From Haematomicrobium sanguinis DSM 21259 (GTDB lineage Bacteria; Actinomycetota; Actinomycetes; Actinomycetales; Micrococcaceae), in the NCBI RefSeq assembly GCF_000688395.1, contig NZ_JIAG01000006.1, positions 1 through 64,000 of the forward strand: a stretch of 64,000 bases of DNA. Direction: 5' to 3'. A program made the position numbers and the translations under genes. Shown here piece by piece: positions 34,584 through 43,975 of this stretch. Below the pieces are notes generated by a model, which did not search any database, was not told the origin of the DNA, and saw only the letters and a list, made by a program, of their open reading frames with translations. Position 1 is the first letter of the stretch; each line of letters begins with the position of its first letter.

Positions 34584-35447
34584 ATGCGAATTGACCTGCA
34601 CACCCACTCCAACCGCTCCGATGGGACCGAAAGTCCCGCGGATCTGGTGCGTTCGGCGCGAGAGGCAGGACTGGATGTCGTGGCGCTGACCGATCACGAC
34701 ACCGTGAGCGGGTGGGCGTCAGCGGCGCGGGCCGGCGAAGAGTCCGGGGTGCGCGTGGTGCCGGGCATGGAGCTATCCACCCGCTCGCCGCATGGGGTAT
34801 CGATTCATATGCTCGCCTATGTATTTGTTCCAGCCGCCCCGGGGTTGCGTGCCGAGGCGCGCCGGTCATTCGAGGCACGGATTGGCCGTGGTCAGGCGAT
34901 TGTGGAGCGGTTGGCGGCGGACTACCCGATCAGCTGGGATCTGGTGCAAGAGCAAACTCAGCCCGGGACCACGATCGGCAGGCCCCACATCGCCGATGCA
35001 CTGGTGAGCGCCGGGGTTGTTGCCGATCGGGGCGAAGCCTTCGCGACGCTGTTGCACGGGTCATCCCCGTATTACGTCCCGCACTATGCCCCGGAGGCTG
35101 TGACCGCGGTGCGTTTGATTCGTGAAGCCGGGGGAGTGCCGGTATTTGCGCACCCCTTAGCGGACTCTCGCGGGCGCGTGGTCGGCGAGGACGCCTTTGA
35201 CGAATTAGTGGCGGCCGGGCTTGGCGGCCTCGAGGTGCATCACCGGGATAATCCTCCCGCGGCGAAGGAGTGGCTGACCGATTACGCTCACGCTCACGAC
35301 TTGATCGTGACCGGATCCAGCGATTATCACGGTGCGGGGAAGCCCAACCGCCTGGGTGAGAACCTGACCGCCGAGGATCAGTTGGAGCGCATCCTGGATC
35401 AGGGCCTGAGCGTCGAGGCGGTGTTGCGGGACGTCGAGCCCAGCTGA
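34584..35447 (+). CDS. PHP-domain phosphoesterase
   Basis: 287 residues. The N-terminal IDLHTHSNRSDGT and ALTDHDTVSGW give the PHP His and Asp metal ligands; HPLADSRGR and TGSSDYHGAGKPNRLGE complete the site. The overall form is that of the bacterial YciV/RNase AM and 3',5'-nucleotide phosphatase group, and the substrate could be 3'-phosphoadenosine-5'-phosphate or short RNA ends. Which one cannot be read from sequence. Confidence 0.85.
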   Translation: MRIDLHTHSNRSDGTESPADLVRSAREAGLDVVALTDHDTVSGWASAARAGEESGVRVVPGMELSTRSPHGVSIHMLAYVFVPAAPGLRAEARRSFEARIGRGQAIVERLAADYPISWDLVQEQTQPGTTIGRPHIADALVSAGVVADRGEAFATLLHGSSPYYVPHYAPEAVTAVRLIREAGGVPVFAHPLADSRGRVVGEDAFDELVAAGLGGLEVHHRDNPPAAKEWLTDYAHAHDLIVTGSSDYHGAGKPNRLGENLTAEDQLERILDQGLSVEAVLRDVEPS

Positions 35448-35470
35448 GCCCCGCACATCCCGCCGTTCAT

Positions 35471-35522
35471 CCGCTAATGACGTTTTCATCCGGCAATTTC
35501 GTCATGAATATGCAATTAGCGG
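35471..35522. terminator. Weak inverted repeat between convergent genes
   Basis: CCGCTAAT (35471-35478) with ATTAGCGG (35515-35522), and inside them ATGACG (35477-35482) with CGTCAT (35500-35505), with an asymmetric bulge. It lies between the PHP gene and the DNA methyltransferase. It could end either transcript, but the fold is not strong. Confidence 0.35.
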
Positions 35523-35548
35523 TTGAGCGCGCATGGGGACGGGCCGGG

Positions 35549-36403
35549 CTAGAGAAACTCCGCGTGCTCCCCGAGCCGTTTACGCATGACCTCGAGCGAC
35601 TGCGGATTCTGGTCAATACACACAAACCTCCGTCCCAGCTGCGCCGCAGCCGCACCCAGAGTCCCGGACCCGGCGAAGAAATCCAGAACCCAATCGCCGG
35701 GTGCGCTACTTGCCGTCACGATGCGGCGCACCAGTCCCAACGGTTTCTGCGTGGGATACCCGGTTTTCTCCTTGCCGGTCGGCGACACAATCGTGTGCCA
35801 CCACACATCGGTGGGAAGTTTGCCGAGTTCGCGCTTCTCCGGGGTGACGAGCCCGGGCGCCATATACGGCTCCCGGTCCACCTCGGTCGCGTCAAAGTAG
35901 TACGCATCCGGGTTCTTCACGTACACCAGGATGTTGTCATGCTTGGTGGGCCAGCGGCGCTTGGCCCGCGCCCCAAAGTCATACGCCCAGATAATCTCGT
36001 TCAAAAAGCACTCGCGGCCAAAAAGCGCGTCCAAGAGCACCTTGGCGTAATGCACTTCCCGGTAGTCCAGGTGCACATACAACGTGCCATGATCGGCCAA
36101 CAGCCGCCACGCCTCGCGCAACCGCGGCTCCAAGAACTCCCAGTAATCCTCAAAGGAATCGTCATAACTGGCAAGCGCGCCGCGAATCGTCTGGTAGCTC
36201 TGCCCCTGAAACCCGATCCGATCGCCCTGCTCGGCACGCACCATTTTCATTTCCTGGCGCCGCTGCACCCGCCCGGTATTGAACGGCGGATCGACATAGA
36301 TCAGCGAAAACGCGCCGTCCGGCAATTGCGGCAAGACGGCGGCGTTATCCCCGGCAATGACCAAGTTCGGGCCGTCCGCACGCCATGACACGTGCTCGAC
36401 CAT
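35549..36403 (-). CDS. Orphan DNA methyltransferase (N4/N6, beta type)
   Basis: 284 residues. The catalytic motif is DPPFNTG (near residue 38) and the SAM motif DFFAGSGTLGAAAAQLGRRF comes late, with Ts/target-recognition sequence between, which is the beta-class order of amino-methyltransferases. TQKPLGLVRRIV is typical. No endonuclease or specificity gene is next to it, so it looks like a solitary methyltransferase with a regulatory role. The start is four bases from the end of the DEAD-helicase gene and the two may be one transcript. Confidence 0.85.
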   Translation of the reverse strand: MVEHVSWRADGPNLVIAGDNAAVLPQLPDGAFSLIYVDPPFNTGRVQRRQEMKMVRAEQGDRIGFQGQSYQTIRGALASYDDSFEDYWEFLEPRLREAWRLLADHGTLYVHLDYREVHYAKVLLDALFGRECFLNEIIWAYDFGARAKRRWPTKHDNILVYVKNPDAYYFDATEVDREPYMAPGLVTPEKRELGKLPTDVWWHTIVSPTGKEKTGYPTQKPLGLVRRIVTASSAPGDWVLDFFAGSGTLGAAAAQLGRRFVCIDQNPQSLEVMRKRLGEHAEFL

Positions 36404-36406
36404 CGG

Positions 36407-38122
36407 CTACTGCGACTCCGGCGCCGACCGGCGGGTGCGGCGGCGGCGCCGGCCATTTCCCTCACCGTTGGATGTACGACGGCGTTGCTCGCCCCGGGCG
36501 CTCTGCTCGCCCTGGCCTTCGCTCGCCTGGGCGTTTGCGCTCGAAGAGTTCTCGGCACCCGCGCGGTTATCCTGCTTCCCGCCGGAACGGCGACGATCGG
36601 TGCGGTTGCGGTCCGAGCGGGGCTTCCGCTCGCGATTGCCCTCGCGTCGATCGCTCTGGCCGGAATTGCGTCCCGAACCGCGGCCGCCACTACGGTTGCC
36701 GCCAGTTCTGCCGGAGCTCTGGCGGGAACGTTTGCCGTCCGGGCCGCCCAAGTCTTCGACCTCTTCGGCATCTAGTCCGGCAAGCTTTTGCTCTGATTTG
36801 GGCAGGCGCCCCTTGGTTCCGGCCGGAATGTTGAGATCGCTATAGAGGTGCTCGGAAGAGCTGTAGGTCTCGACCGGCTCTGGCACATGCAGGCCCAGGG
36901 CTTTGTTGATCATTCCCCAGCGGTGCACGTCTTCCCAGTCGACAAAGGTCACGGCGGTGCCCTTGTTCCCGGCACGGCCGGTACGTCCGACACGGTGCAA
37001 GTACGTCTTTTCATCATCCGGGCACTGGAAGTTGATGACGTGGGTGATGTTTTCCACGTCAATGCCGCGGGCCGCGACGTCGGTAGCGACCAACACGTCA
37101 ATCTTGTCGCCGCGGAAGGCGCGCAACGCCTGTTCGCGTGCGCCTTGGCCGAGGTCGCCGTGAATGGTGCCAGCGGCGAAACCGCGCGCGGTCAATTCAT
37201 CCGAGAGTTTGGCCGCGCTGCGTTTGGTCTGGGTGAAGATGATGGTCTTGCCCCGACCCTCGGCCTGAAGGATACGCGCGACGACTTCATCCTTGTCCAA
37301 CTGGTGCGCGCGGTAGATGACCTGGCGGATGTCCTTCTTCGTGATGGAGTCATCGTCCGGGTCGGCGGCGCGAATGTGGGTTGGGCGGCTCATATACTGA
37401 CGTGCCATCGCCACCACCGGGCCTGGCATGGTCGCGGAGAACAGCATGGTTTGGCGCTTGCTCGGGGTGGCGGCGAGAATCGTTTCGACATCGGGCAGGA
37501 AGCCAAGATCCAACATTTCGTCGGCTTCGTCCAGCACCACCATGCGCACATCGCCCAAGTTGAGGTGCTTTTGCTTGTACAGGTCGATGAGGCGCCCGGG
37601 GGTGCCGACGACGATATCCACGCCGCGGCGCAGTCCCTCGATCTGGGGTTCGTAAGCGCGGCCGCCGTAAATGGTGATGACCCGGACCGGGAGTTTGCGG
37701 CTGGCGGTCTGCACATCGTTGGCTACCTGCACCGCTAGTTCGCGAGTCGGCACAACGATGAGGACCTGTGGGGCGCCTGGGTGTGCGAGCTGCGCTTCTT
37801 CCGGGCTGTCTTTGAGGATGACCCGGTTGATGGCGGGCAAACCGAAGCCGAGAGTCTTTCCGGTGCCGGTCTTGGCCTGGCCGATCACGTCATGGCCATC
37901 GAGTGCCACGGGCAAGGTCATCGCCTGAATGGGGAAGGGGTGAGTGATTCCGGCGTCCGCCAGGGCGGCGACAATTTCTGGCTTGAGACCAAAGTCGGCG
38001 AAAGACTCGGACTGAATTTCTTCGCGCTTAGCCTCGGTTTCGAGGTGGTTTTCAACGGGCAATTCTTCGGCAGAGTTGTCTGCATGCAAGGGCTCAATGC
38101 CCTCGTGAGTATCAGTGTTCAC
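36407..38122 (-). CDS. DEAD-box ATP-dependent RNA helicase
   Basis: 571 residues. Motif Q is FADFGLKPEIVAAL with PIQAMTLP, motif I AKTGTGKT, motif II LDEADEMLDLG, motif III SAT and motif VI HRVGRTGRAG. The last ~110 residues are a basic, Arg/Gly/Ser/Asn-rich tail for RNA contacts. It unwinds RNA in ribosome assembly or decay. The start is a GTG with CAGAAT eight bases upstream. The neighbouring RNB-type ribonuclease upstream supports RNA turnover. Confidence 0.93.
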   Translation of the reverse strand: MNTDTHEGIEPLHADNSAEELPVENHLETEAKREEIQSESFADFGLKPEIVAALADAGITHPFPIQAMTLPVALDGHDVIGQAKTGTGKTLGFGLPAINRVILKDSPEEAQLAHPGAPQVLIVVPTRELAVQVANDVQTASRKLPVRVITIYGGRAYEPQIEGLRRGVDIVVGTPGRLIDLYKQKHLNLGDVRMVVLDEADEMLDLGFLPDVETILAATPSKRQTMLFSATMPGPVVAMARQYMSRPTHIRAADPDDDSITKKDIRQVIYRAHQLDKDEVVARILQAEGRGKTIIFTQTKRSAAKLSDELTARGFAAGTIHGDLGQGAREQALRAFRGDKIDVLVATDVAARGIDVENITHVINFQCPDDEKTYLHRVGRTGRAGNKGTAVTFVDWEDVHRWGMINKALGLHVPEPVETYSSSEHLYSDLNIPAGTKGRLPKSEQKLAGLDAEEVEDLGGPDGKRSRQSSGRTGGNRSGGRGSGRNSGQSDRREGNRERKPRSDRNRTDRRRSGGKQDNRAGAENSSSANAQASEGQGEQSARGEQRRRTSNGEGNGRRRRRTRRSAPESQ

Positions 38123-38321
38123 AGAGGTTCATTCTGGTAAGGCTTGGTCAATGCTCAACGAGAAACCCGGAGCCAGCCAAGGGTGCGGCACGGAAGCCGA
38201 TCGCGATTTTCTTTGGCGCCGTGGCGCTCTGAAGTGGATTGGGTACAACTGTACGACCGGGCATCCACAAAATACTTGACCATCTTACCGGTATCTTGGC
38301 GGTTAATACGTCAAAGGCGGC
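38123..38321 (-). other. Leader region of the DEAD-helicase gene
   Basis: About 200 bases between the RNB gene and the DEAD-helicase gene, with no coding frame. Two promoter-like hexamers on the minus strand (TTGACG at 38309-38314, TAAGAT at 38282-38287) are 21 bases apart, too far for one normal promoter. GTACAACTGTAC at 38243-38254 is a GTACA/TGTAC inverted repeat and a possible operator. A second start close to the gene (CAGAAT at 38131-38136) would give a near-leaderless transcript. Confidence 0.4.
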
Positions 38322-39788
38322 TTAGGGCTGAATTGTGAACGTCACGGTGCGGGCCAGTATGTCCGCGCTTTCCAGCTTGACCTTGACCCGAGTGCCGGCT
38401 TGAGCGCTTCCTGTTGCCGACGCCGCGACCGGCGGGTGCGCGATCTGAATTGTCACTCGGGGCTTCTCTCCAGCGTCCTTGCCGTTGCTGCCATTGATAA
38501 CCACGGCGTCAAATACTTCGCCGACGCGATCGCGCAATAGGGCCGCCTCTACGGCGTCAATCGCGGCGCGGTCCGCTGCGTTCGCGATCTGATCGCCGCG
38601 TCCCATGAGTTTAGGAAGTTCGGGAAGTGCTTGACGAACCCAATCCGGGATGTCGGAATCGCTCGCGATTGCCAAACACAACGCCAGCACAAAGCGGTCC
38701 ACGAGTCGGCGTAACGGGGCGGTGGTGTGCGCATACGGGGCGCCGATTGCGGACTGCACCGCGTCCTCGGGCACGGTGCCATCAAAGGGCGTGTAACCCA
38801 CCCCGCGAAAGAGCGAGGTTGCGGCGACGAGAATCGCCAGATGCTGCGGATTTTCCGGGTCGAGCGTTCGCAAATATGCGCCATACTGCATATCTTCGGG
38901 CCACGGGGCGTTAAGTACTTGCGTCTGGAGCCGAAACTTGGCAATGGCCTCGGCTGTGGGTTCGGGCATGGTGCGCAATATGCCAATTTTGGCATCAAGC
39001 ATCAGCTGTGCCGCTTCCATACCGGTCATGAGCGATATTTGCGCATTCCAGGCTTCCACCGGTAAAGCCGGGCGCGAACGCAAACTGTACCGACCGCCGT
39101 CGTACTCAATTTCCTGATCCGGAATATTAAGGCTGGCGCCGCCGCGAAGGTTCTCGAGTTCCACCCGCTTGAGCCCGACCGTCTTTAACAAGGTGAGCGT
39201 CGGCAGAATGCGTTCGTCCTCGGGAGGCGGGGCGGAACCGTCAATCCAGGCCTGGCACTGCACGTAATTGAGCTTCGCGATGCTCTTGATCCGTGCTCGC
39301 TGCAAACTGGTTTTCTGCACTGCGCCGTCGGCGTCGAGATCAAAACGCCAGACGTAGGCGCCACGCACCTGGTCGGCGATCAGCGAGGCCGCGTCCTCGC
39401 TGAGCGATTGCGGGTGGAGCGGGATGCGCGCGTCGGGCAGGTAAATGGTTTGGGTGCGCTGGCGGGTTTCGGCGTCGAGCGCGCCGCCGGGATTGACGAA
39501 GTGCGGGACGTCGGCAATCGCGTAATGCACGGTATAGCCCGGGGTGTTTTCCTCGAGATACAGCGCCTGATCGAGGTCCATGGAGCCCTCGGGGTCAATC
39601 GTGATGAAGGGCAGGTCGGTCGCGTCCTCATCCGGGAGGCGGTACTGCTCGATCGAGCGTTGTGTGTCCTGAAGCACCTCGGGGCTGAAGTCTTGCGGTA
39701 GCTTGAATTCCTCGCGGATCGCCGCAAATGCCTTGATGAGCGTGCGTTCGCTGGACGGATTGGTGACGGTGACATGGGTTGCAGGCAC
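38322..39788 (-). CDS. RNB-domain ribonuclease (RNase II/R family)
   Basis: 488 residues. The catalytic region is TIDPEGSMDLDQALYLEE with ADVPHFVNPGGALDAETRQR, holding the Asp residues that bind Mg2+ in 3'-5' exoribonucleases, and DTPGYTVHYAIA-like context follows. ENLRGGASLNIPDQEIEYDG and TTAPLRRLVDRFVL are typical of short actinobacterial RNB proteins. The cold-shock and S1 domains of full RNase R are absent, so target range is unclear. A TAGGCT box lies seven bases before the GTG. Confidence 0.9.
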   Translation of the reverse strand: MPATHVTVTNPSSERTLIKAFAAIREEFKLPQDFSPEVLQDTQRSIEQYRLPDEDATDLPFITIDPEGSMDLDQALYLEENTPGYTVHYAIADVPHFVNPGGALDAETRQRTQTIYLPDARIPLHPQSLSEDAASLIADQVRGAYVWRFDLDADGAVQKTSLQRARIKSIAKLNYVQCQAWIDGSAPPPEDERILPTLTLLKTVGLKRVELENLRGGASLNIPDQEIEYDGGRYSLRSRPALPVEAWNAQISLMTGMEAAQLMLDAKIGILRTMPEPTAEAIAKFRLQTQVLNAPWPEDMQYGAYLRTLDPENPQHLAILVAATSLFRGVGYTPFDGTVPEDAVQSAIGAPYAHTTAPLRRLVDRFVLALCLAIASDSDIPDWVRQALPELPKLMGRGDQIANAADRAAIDAVEAALLRDRVGEVFDAVVINGSNGKDAGEKPRVTIQIAHPPVAASATGSAQAGTRVKVKLESADILARTVTFTIQP

Positions 39789-39795
39789 GGTGTTT

Positions 39796-39801
39796 AGCCT
39801 A
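39796..39801 (-). promoter_or_regulatory. -10 box TAGGCT for the RNB gene
   Basis: On the minus strand TAGGCT is followed by seven bases and the GTG at 39788. Confidence 0.5.
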
Positions 39802-39828
39802 ACGCGTGTGCCTGGAGAATGGCACGGC

Positions 39829-39834
39829 TAAGCT
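39829..39834 (+). promoter_or_regulatory. -10 box TAAGCT for the ferritin-like gene
   Basis: TAAGCT ends six bases before the ATG at 39841. The divergent RNB box is only 27 bases away, so the two promoters are interlocked. Confidence 0.5.
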
Positions 39835-39840
39835 GAGGGC

Positions 39841-40524
39841 ATGAGCGATTCTCAGCCCGTGGAGTCTCATCCGGCGCCCAACGAACAGTCCACCATCGAC
39901 CTTTTGGGCCTGATGGCGTATGGGGAGCTGTCCGCATTTGAACGGCTCGCCTATGATGCGAGATTCTCGCCCACGTTGGCCGACCGGAAAATGCTCGGGG
40001 CGCTCGCGGTATCCGAGTTTGAGCACTTCGAACGCGTGAGCGCTGCGCTCGGTTCGCTTGGCGCCGATGTCGATCAGGCGATGGAGCCGTTCCGCGCCTC
40101 GGTCGACTTCTTCCATGAGCGTACGCGGCCGGCGGATTGGTATGAATCCTTGATGAAGGCGTATGTGGCGGATTCGGTGTCCAGCGATTTTTACCGCGAG
40201 GTTGCCGACTTTTTGCCGGAATCCGCACGGGAGGTGGTGCAGTCCATTCTGAGCGATGCGCACTCCGGCGACCAGTTGAGGGATCGGTTGCGCAGGGCCC
40301 TGGATGAGGACCCGCGGCTGAGTTCTCGCCTGGCCCTGTGGGGGCGGCGGCTGGTCGGCGAAGCGCTGACACAGGCGCAGCGGATCGCGATTGAGCGGGC
40401 GGTTTTGATGGGGCTGGGCGTGGACCAACACCCCGAGCTGGCCGCCGCGATCTCCACTCCGCTCATGGCGCGGCTGACCCAGAATCACTCGCGGCGTATG
40501 AGCGAACTCGGGCTGACCGCTTGA
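39841..40524 (+). CDS. Ferritin-like (MiaE-type) fold protein
   Basis: 227 residues, all helical. TIDLLGLMAYGELSAFERLA, ALAVSEFEHFERVSAALGSL, YESLMKAYVADSVSSDFYRE and GEALTQAQRIAIERAV place Glu and His residues as in ferritin-like diiron carriers of the MiaE group. It is found next to DEAD-helicase genes in actinobacteria. Function is unknown; the metal site is plausible but a full set of ligands cannot be proved by eye. Confidence 0.75.
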   Translation: MSDSQPVESHPAPNEQSTIDLLGLMAYGELSAFERLAYDARFSPTLADRKMLGALAVSEFEHFERVSAALGSLGADVDQAMEPFRASVDFFHERTRPADWYESLMKAYVADSVSSDFYREVADFLPESAREVVQSILSDAHSGDQLRDRLRRALDEDPRLSSRLALWGRRLVGEALTQAQRIAIERAVLMGLGVDQHPELAAAISTPLMARLTQNHSRRMSELGLTA

Positions 40525-40553
40525 TCCGCGGCGCCCCGCGGCCGGGGATGCGC

Positions 40554-40613
40554 GCCCACCCGCACCGAGCCCACCCGCACTGAGCGCACCCGCACTGCGC
40601 GCACGCGCACTGC
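40554..40613. repeat. 15-bp tandem repeat, four copies
   Basis: GCCCACCCGCACCGA, GCCCACCCGCACTGA, GCGCACCCGCACTGC and GCGCACGCGCACTGC follow one another without gaps at 40554-40613, just before the thiE stop and 30 bases after the ferritin-like gene. Copies differ at two to four places. It fills the gap between two convergent genes. Confidence 0.9.
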
Positions 40614-40620
40614 GGCCGCG

Positions 40621-41280
40621 TTATTTGGGAGCGAGCTCGGGTAGCGCCGCACGTAGACGCCTCGCCGCAGCCCGGGGATCCTCGGCGTCGGTGATCGCAC
40701 GGACAACCACGATCCGGCGGGCGCCGGCGTCCACCACCTGGGTGACATTAGTTTCATCGATGCCGCCGATCGCGAAAAACGGGATGGCGGGATCTAGTCC
40801 GGCGGCGTATCTGACCAAATCTAGGCCAACCGCCGTTCGGCCGGGTTTGGTGGGTGTGGACCAGAGTGGGCCGGTGCAAAAATAGTCGAGAGTGCCTGCG
40901 GCCAAGGCGGCGTCCACATCCTGTTGCGAGTGTGTGGACAGGCCGATTGCTGGTTCCTGCCCCAGGAATGTACGGGATTGCTCAGGGGTGAGGTCCAGTT
41001 GCCCGCCGTGGAACACCGTTGCCCCGGCCAGCGCCGCAATGTCGGCGCGATCATTGACCGCCCAGAGCGCATCGAATTCTTCGGCCACGGTGCGCAACGT
41101 CTCTAGCAGCGCGAGCTCTTCTTGCGCCTCAAGGTCCTTGTCCCGAAGCTGAATGATGTCCACACCCCCGTCAAAGGCGGCGCGGAGAAAGCCGGCGAAG
41201 TCGCCTTGGGCCCGGCGGGCATCGGTGCACAAATACAGTTGCGCGCTCGCCAGTTTTGACGTCACAGCAGAATCGGTCAT
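40621..41280 (-). CDS. thiE: Thiamine-phosphate synthase
   Basis: About 219 residues, a TIM-barrel enzyme that joins the pyrimidine diphosphate and thiazole phosphate to thiamine phosphate. [20 protein letters not shown] (Lys/Arg site), [34 protein letters not shown] and [12 protein letters not shown] are ThiE signatures. It is divergent from the riboswitch-controlled thiOSG operon and is not under that riboswitch. The ATG at 41280 or the GTG three codons earlier could be the start; no clear ribosome binding site supports either. Confidence 0.92.
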   Translation of the reverse strand: MTDSAVTSKLASAQLYLCTDARRAQGDFAGFLRAAFDGGVDIIQLRDKDLEAQEELALLETLRTVAEEFDALWAVNDRADIAALAGATVFHGGQLDLTPEQSRTFLGQEPAIGLSTHSQQDVDAALAAGTLDYFCTGPLWSTPTKPGRTAVGLDLVRYAAGLDPAIPFFAIGGIDETNVTQVVDAGARRIVVVRAITDAEDPRAAARRLRAALPELAPK

Positions 41281-41301
41281 GAACTCCACGGTATCGGCGA
41301 G

Positions 41302-41307
41302 TAAGAT
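41302..41307 (+). promoter_or_regulatory. -10 box TAAGAT before the riboswitch
   Basis: TAAGAT lies about 8 bases before the start of the riboswitch at 41315, so transcription would begin at or near the first riboswitch base. No good -35 is seen. Confidence 0.45.
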
Positions 41308-41314
41308 GAAAACC

Positions 41315-41435
41315 TACTACGGGAGCCCGCACGGGCTGAGAGGGCGCATAGCGCCGACCGTGATTCTCTACCGCGTTTCGCAAGTGGCGCGCGCACAGAA
41401 TCGAACCTGATCCGGGTCATGCCGGCGGAGGGAAG
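41315..41435 (+). promoter_or_regulatory. TPP riboswitch (THI element)
   Basis: The two conserved cores are present in order: GGCTGAGAGGG (about 41334-41344), which binds the pyrimidine ring, and GAACCTGATCCGGGTCATG (41403-41421), which binds the pyrophosphate, followed by GCCGGCGGAGGGA at the 3' end. GAGCCCGCACGGGCT forms the small P2-type hairpin before the first core. A long variable arm lies between the cores. The GGAGGGAAGG at the end is also the ribosome binding site of thiO, so translation control is likely. Confidence 0.93.
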
Positions 41436-41442
41436 GGCAAGG

Positions 41443-42668
41443 GTGGAGTCACCAACAACAGACGTAGCCGTCATCGGCGGCGGCATCATTGGCTTGATGA
41501 TTGCCCGTGAGCTCGTCCGCTCGGGGCGCCATGTCACACTGATTGACCCGGCCCCGTTCTCTGGAGCTACCAGCGTCGCGGCGGGCATGCTTGCGGACAT
41601 CGACGAATTTCATTTCCAAGAAAGCGCCCTGGCCGAATTCACCGTTGCGGCGCGCGGGATGTGGGACGAAATATTCACCCAGTACGGCGCCAGCGAATTA
41701 GGGGTGACCACCGGCATTTTGACGGTGGGCGTTGATCGTGATGACCGGGACACTATCGCCAGGTTGCGTGGGGCGTTTCACAGTGCGCAAGGCAGCGACG
41801 GATCCGAGGACAGGCTGTTGACGCTCCGGGAGGCCCAAGAGCGCGAGCCACAATTGTCGCGCCGCATTTCTGGGGCATTTTTCTCCCCGACGGGCGCCGC
41901 TCTGGACCCGGCCGCGCTCTCCGAACTCTTGTGGTCCGAGTTGCAGGAGAACTCTCGATTCTCCCACCGCCCGCTGGCCGTGAGCGGGCTCGCCGTATCT
42001 CATGGCCCGGGCTCAGACGGTATGGGCATCCGCCTCAACGAAGCGGCCGAGCCCGCCCGCGTTCTCGGCGCCGAGTGTGAGAACGGCGAAACGATCTTCG
42101 CCCAGGAGACGATCATCGCCAATGCCGTTGGGGCGGCCGCGCTCGCGAACCTCCCCGCGCCGCTTCCGCTCCGAGCGGTATACGGTGACATTCTTCGCCT
42201 CATCCCCGCGATCCCCTCGGAGCTCCCAAGACACACCCTGCGGGCCTTAGTCGGAGGCCGCAGCGTTTACCTTGTCCCACGCCGCGACCACATGGTTTTG
42301 GGAGCCACCGTGCGCGAGGACGGGCGCCCGGGAGTGAGCGCCGAGGGCGTGCACCAGCTCCTTCACGACGCCCACCTGGTGTACCCGGCAATCTTCAACG
42401 CGAGCATCCTCCGCCAGGAAAGCGGCGCGCGCCCGGGTACCCCAGACAATCTCCCGCTACTGGGCCGGTTCCTCGAGGACGAGGGCACAGAGATACCCGG
42501 ATGCGTTGTTGCGACCGGGTTTTTCCGGCACGGTGTGCTCCTCGCGCCGTTGGCGGCGCGCGCGGTTGCGGACATTCTCGACGCGCCCAAAACACCCGAA
42601 CGCTGGCGCGCCTTAGCCCCAGATCGCTTCCACTCGCGCCACGGCCAGATCGCCAGGAAGGTCAGCAT

Positions 42669-42672
<4 letters not shown>
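41443..42672 (+). CDS. thiO: Glycine oxidase ThiO
   Basis: 409 residues. The FAD-binding VAVIGGGIIGLMIARELV is at residues 8-25, with ATSVAAGMLADIDEF next; the DAO-type fold continues with RSVYLVPRRDHMVLGATV and ends in RPGTPDNLPLLGRF and a GFFRHGVLLAPLAA loop that grips FAD. It makes the iminoglycine used for the thiazole ring. The GTG at 41443 follows the riboswitch directly. The stop overlaps the thiS ATG. Confidence 0.92.
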
Positions 42673-43697
<1,025 letters not shown>

Positions 43698-43706
43698 TCA
43701 GAAACG

Positions 43707-43931
43707 TTAACGAACTGCGAATCCCACCGGGCGAGACTCGCTGGCACCGATTTCGACGTAGCCCAAAACCGATCCGGGGACGATAATAGTGCGACCCTTG
43801 GTGTCTTTGACCACCAAGTCCGTCTTATCGGCGATGGACTTGGACACCTGGGCGGCAAGGTCTTCGGCCGATTGGTCCGTTTCCACCACGATTTCTCGGG
43901 AGACGTTTTGCACACCAATTTTAATTTCCAC
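43707..43931 (-). CDS. DUF3107 small protein
   Basis: A 74-residue protein: MEIKIGVQNVSREIVVETDQ at the start, LVVKDTKGRTIIVPGSVLGY and ASESRPVGFAVR at the end. It matches the actinobacterial DUF3107 family, of unknown function. GTG start, with AAAGGG upstream. It lies 45 bases downstream of the TetR-type gene, as in other actinobacteria, and the two may be co-transcribed. Confidence 0.9.
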   Translation of the reverse strand: MEIKIGVQNVSREIVVETDQSAEDLAAQVSKSIADKTDLVVKDTKGRTIIVPGSVLGYVEIGASESRPVGFAVR

Positions 43932-43975
43932 GGTCTAGGCACCCTTTCTCAGCTTTGAATGTGTTGCGAGCGTAT

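Noticed and set aside
35477-36388. 303-residue forward frame opposite the DNA methyltransferase
   Set aside because: Antisense of a protein with clear DPPF and FAGSGT motifs; no own motifs.
35549-38122. Restriction-modification system
   Set aside because: There is a methyltransferase but no endonuclease or specificity subunit; the helicase is a DEAD RNA helicase, not a type I or III motor.
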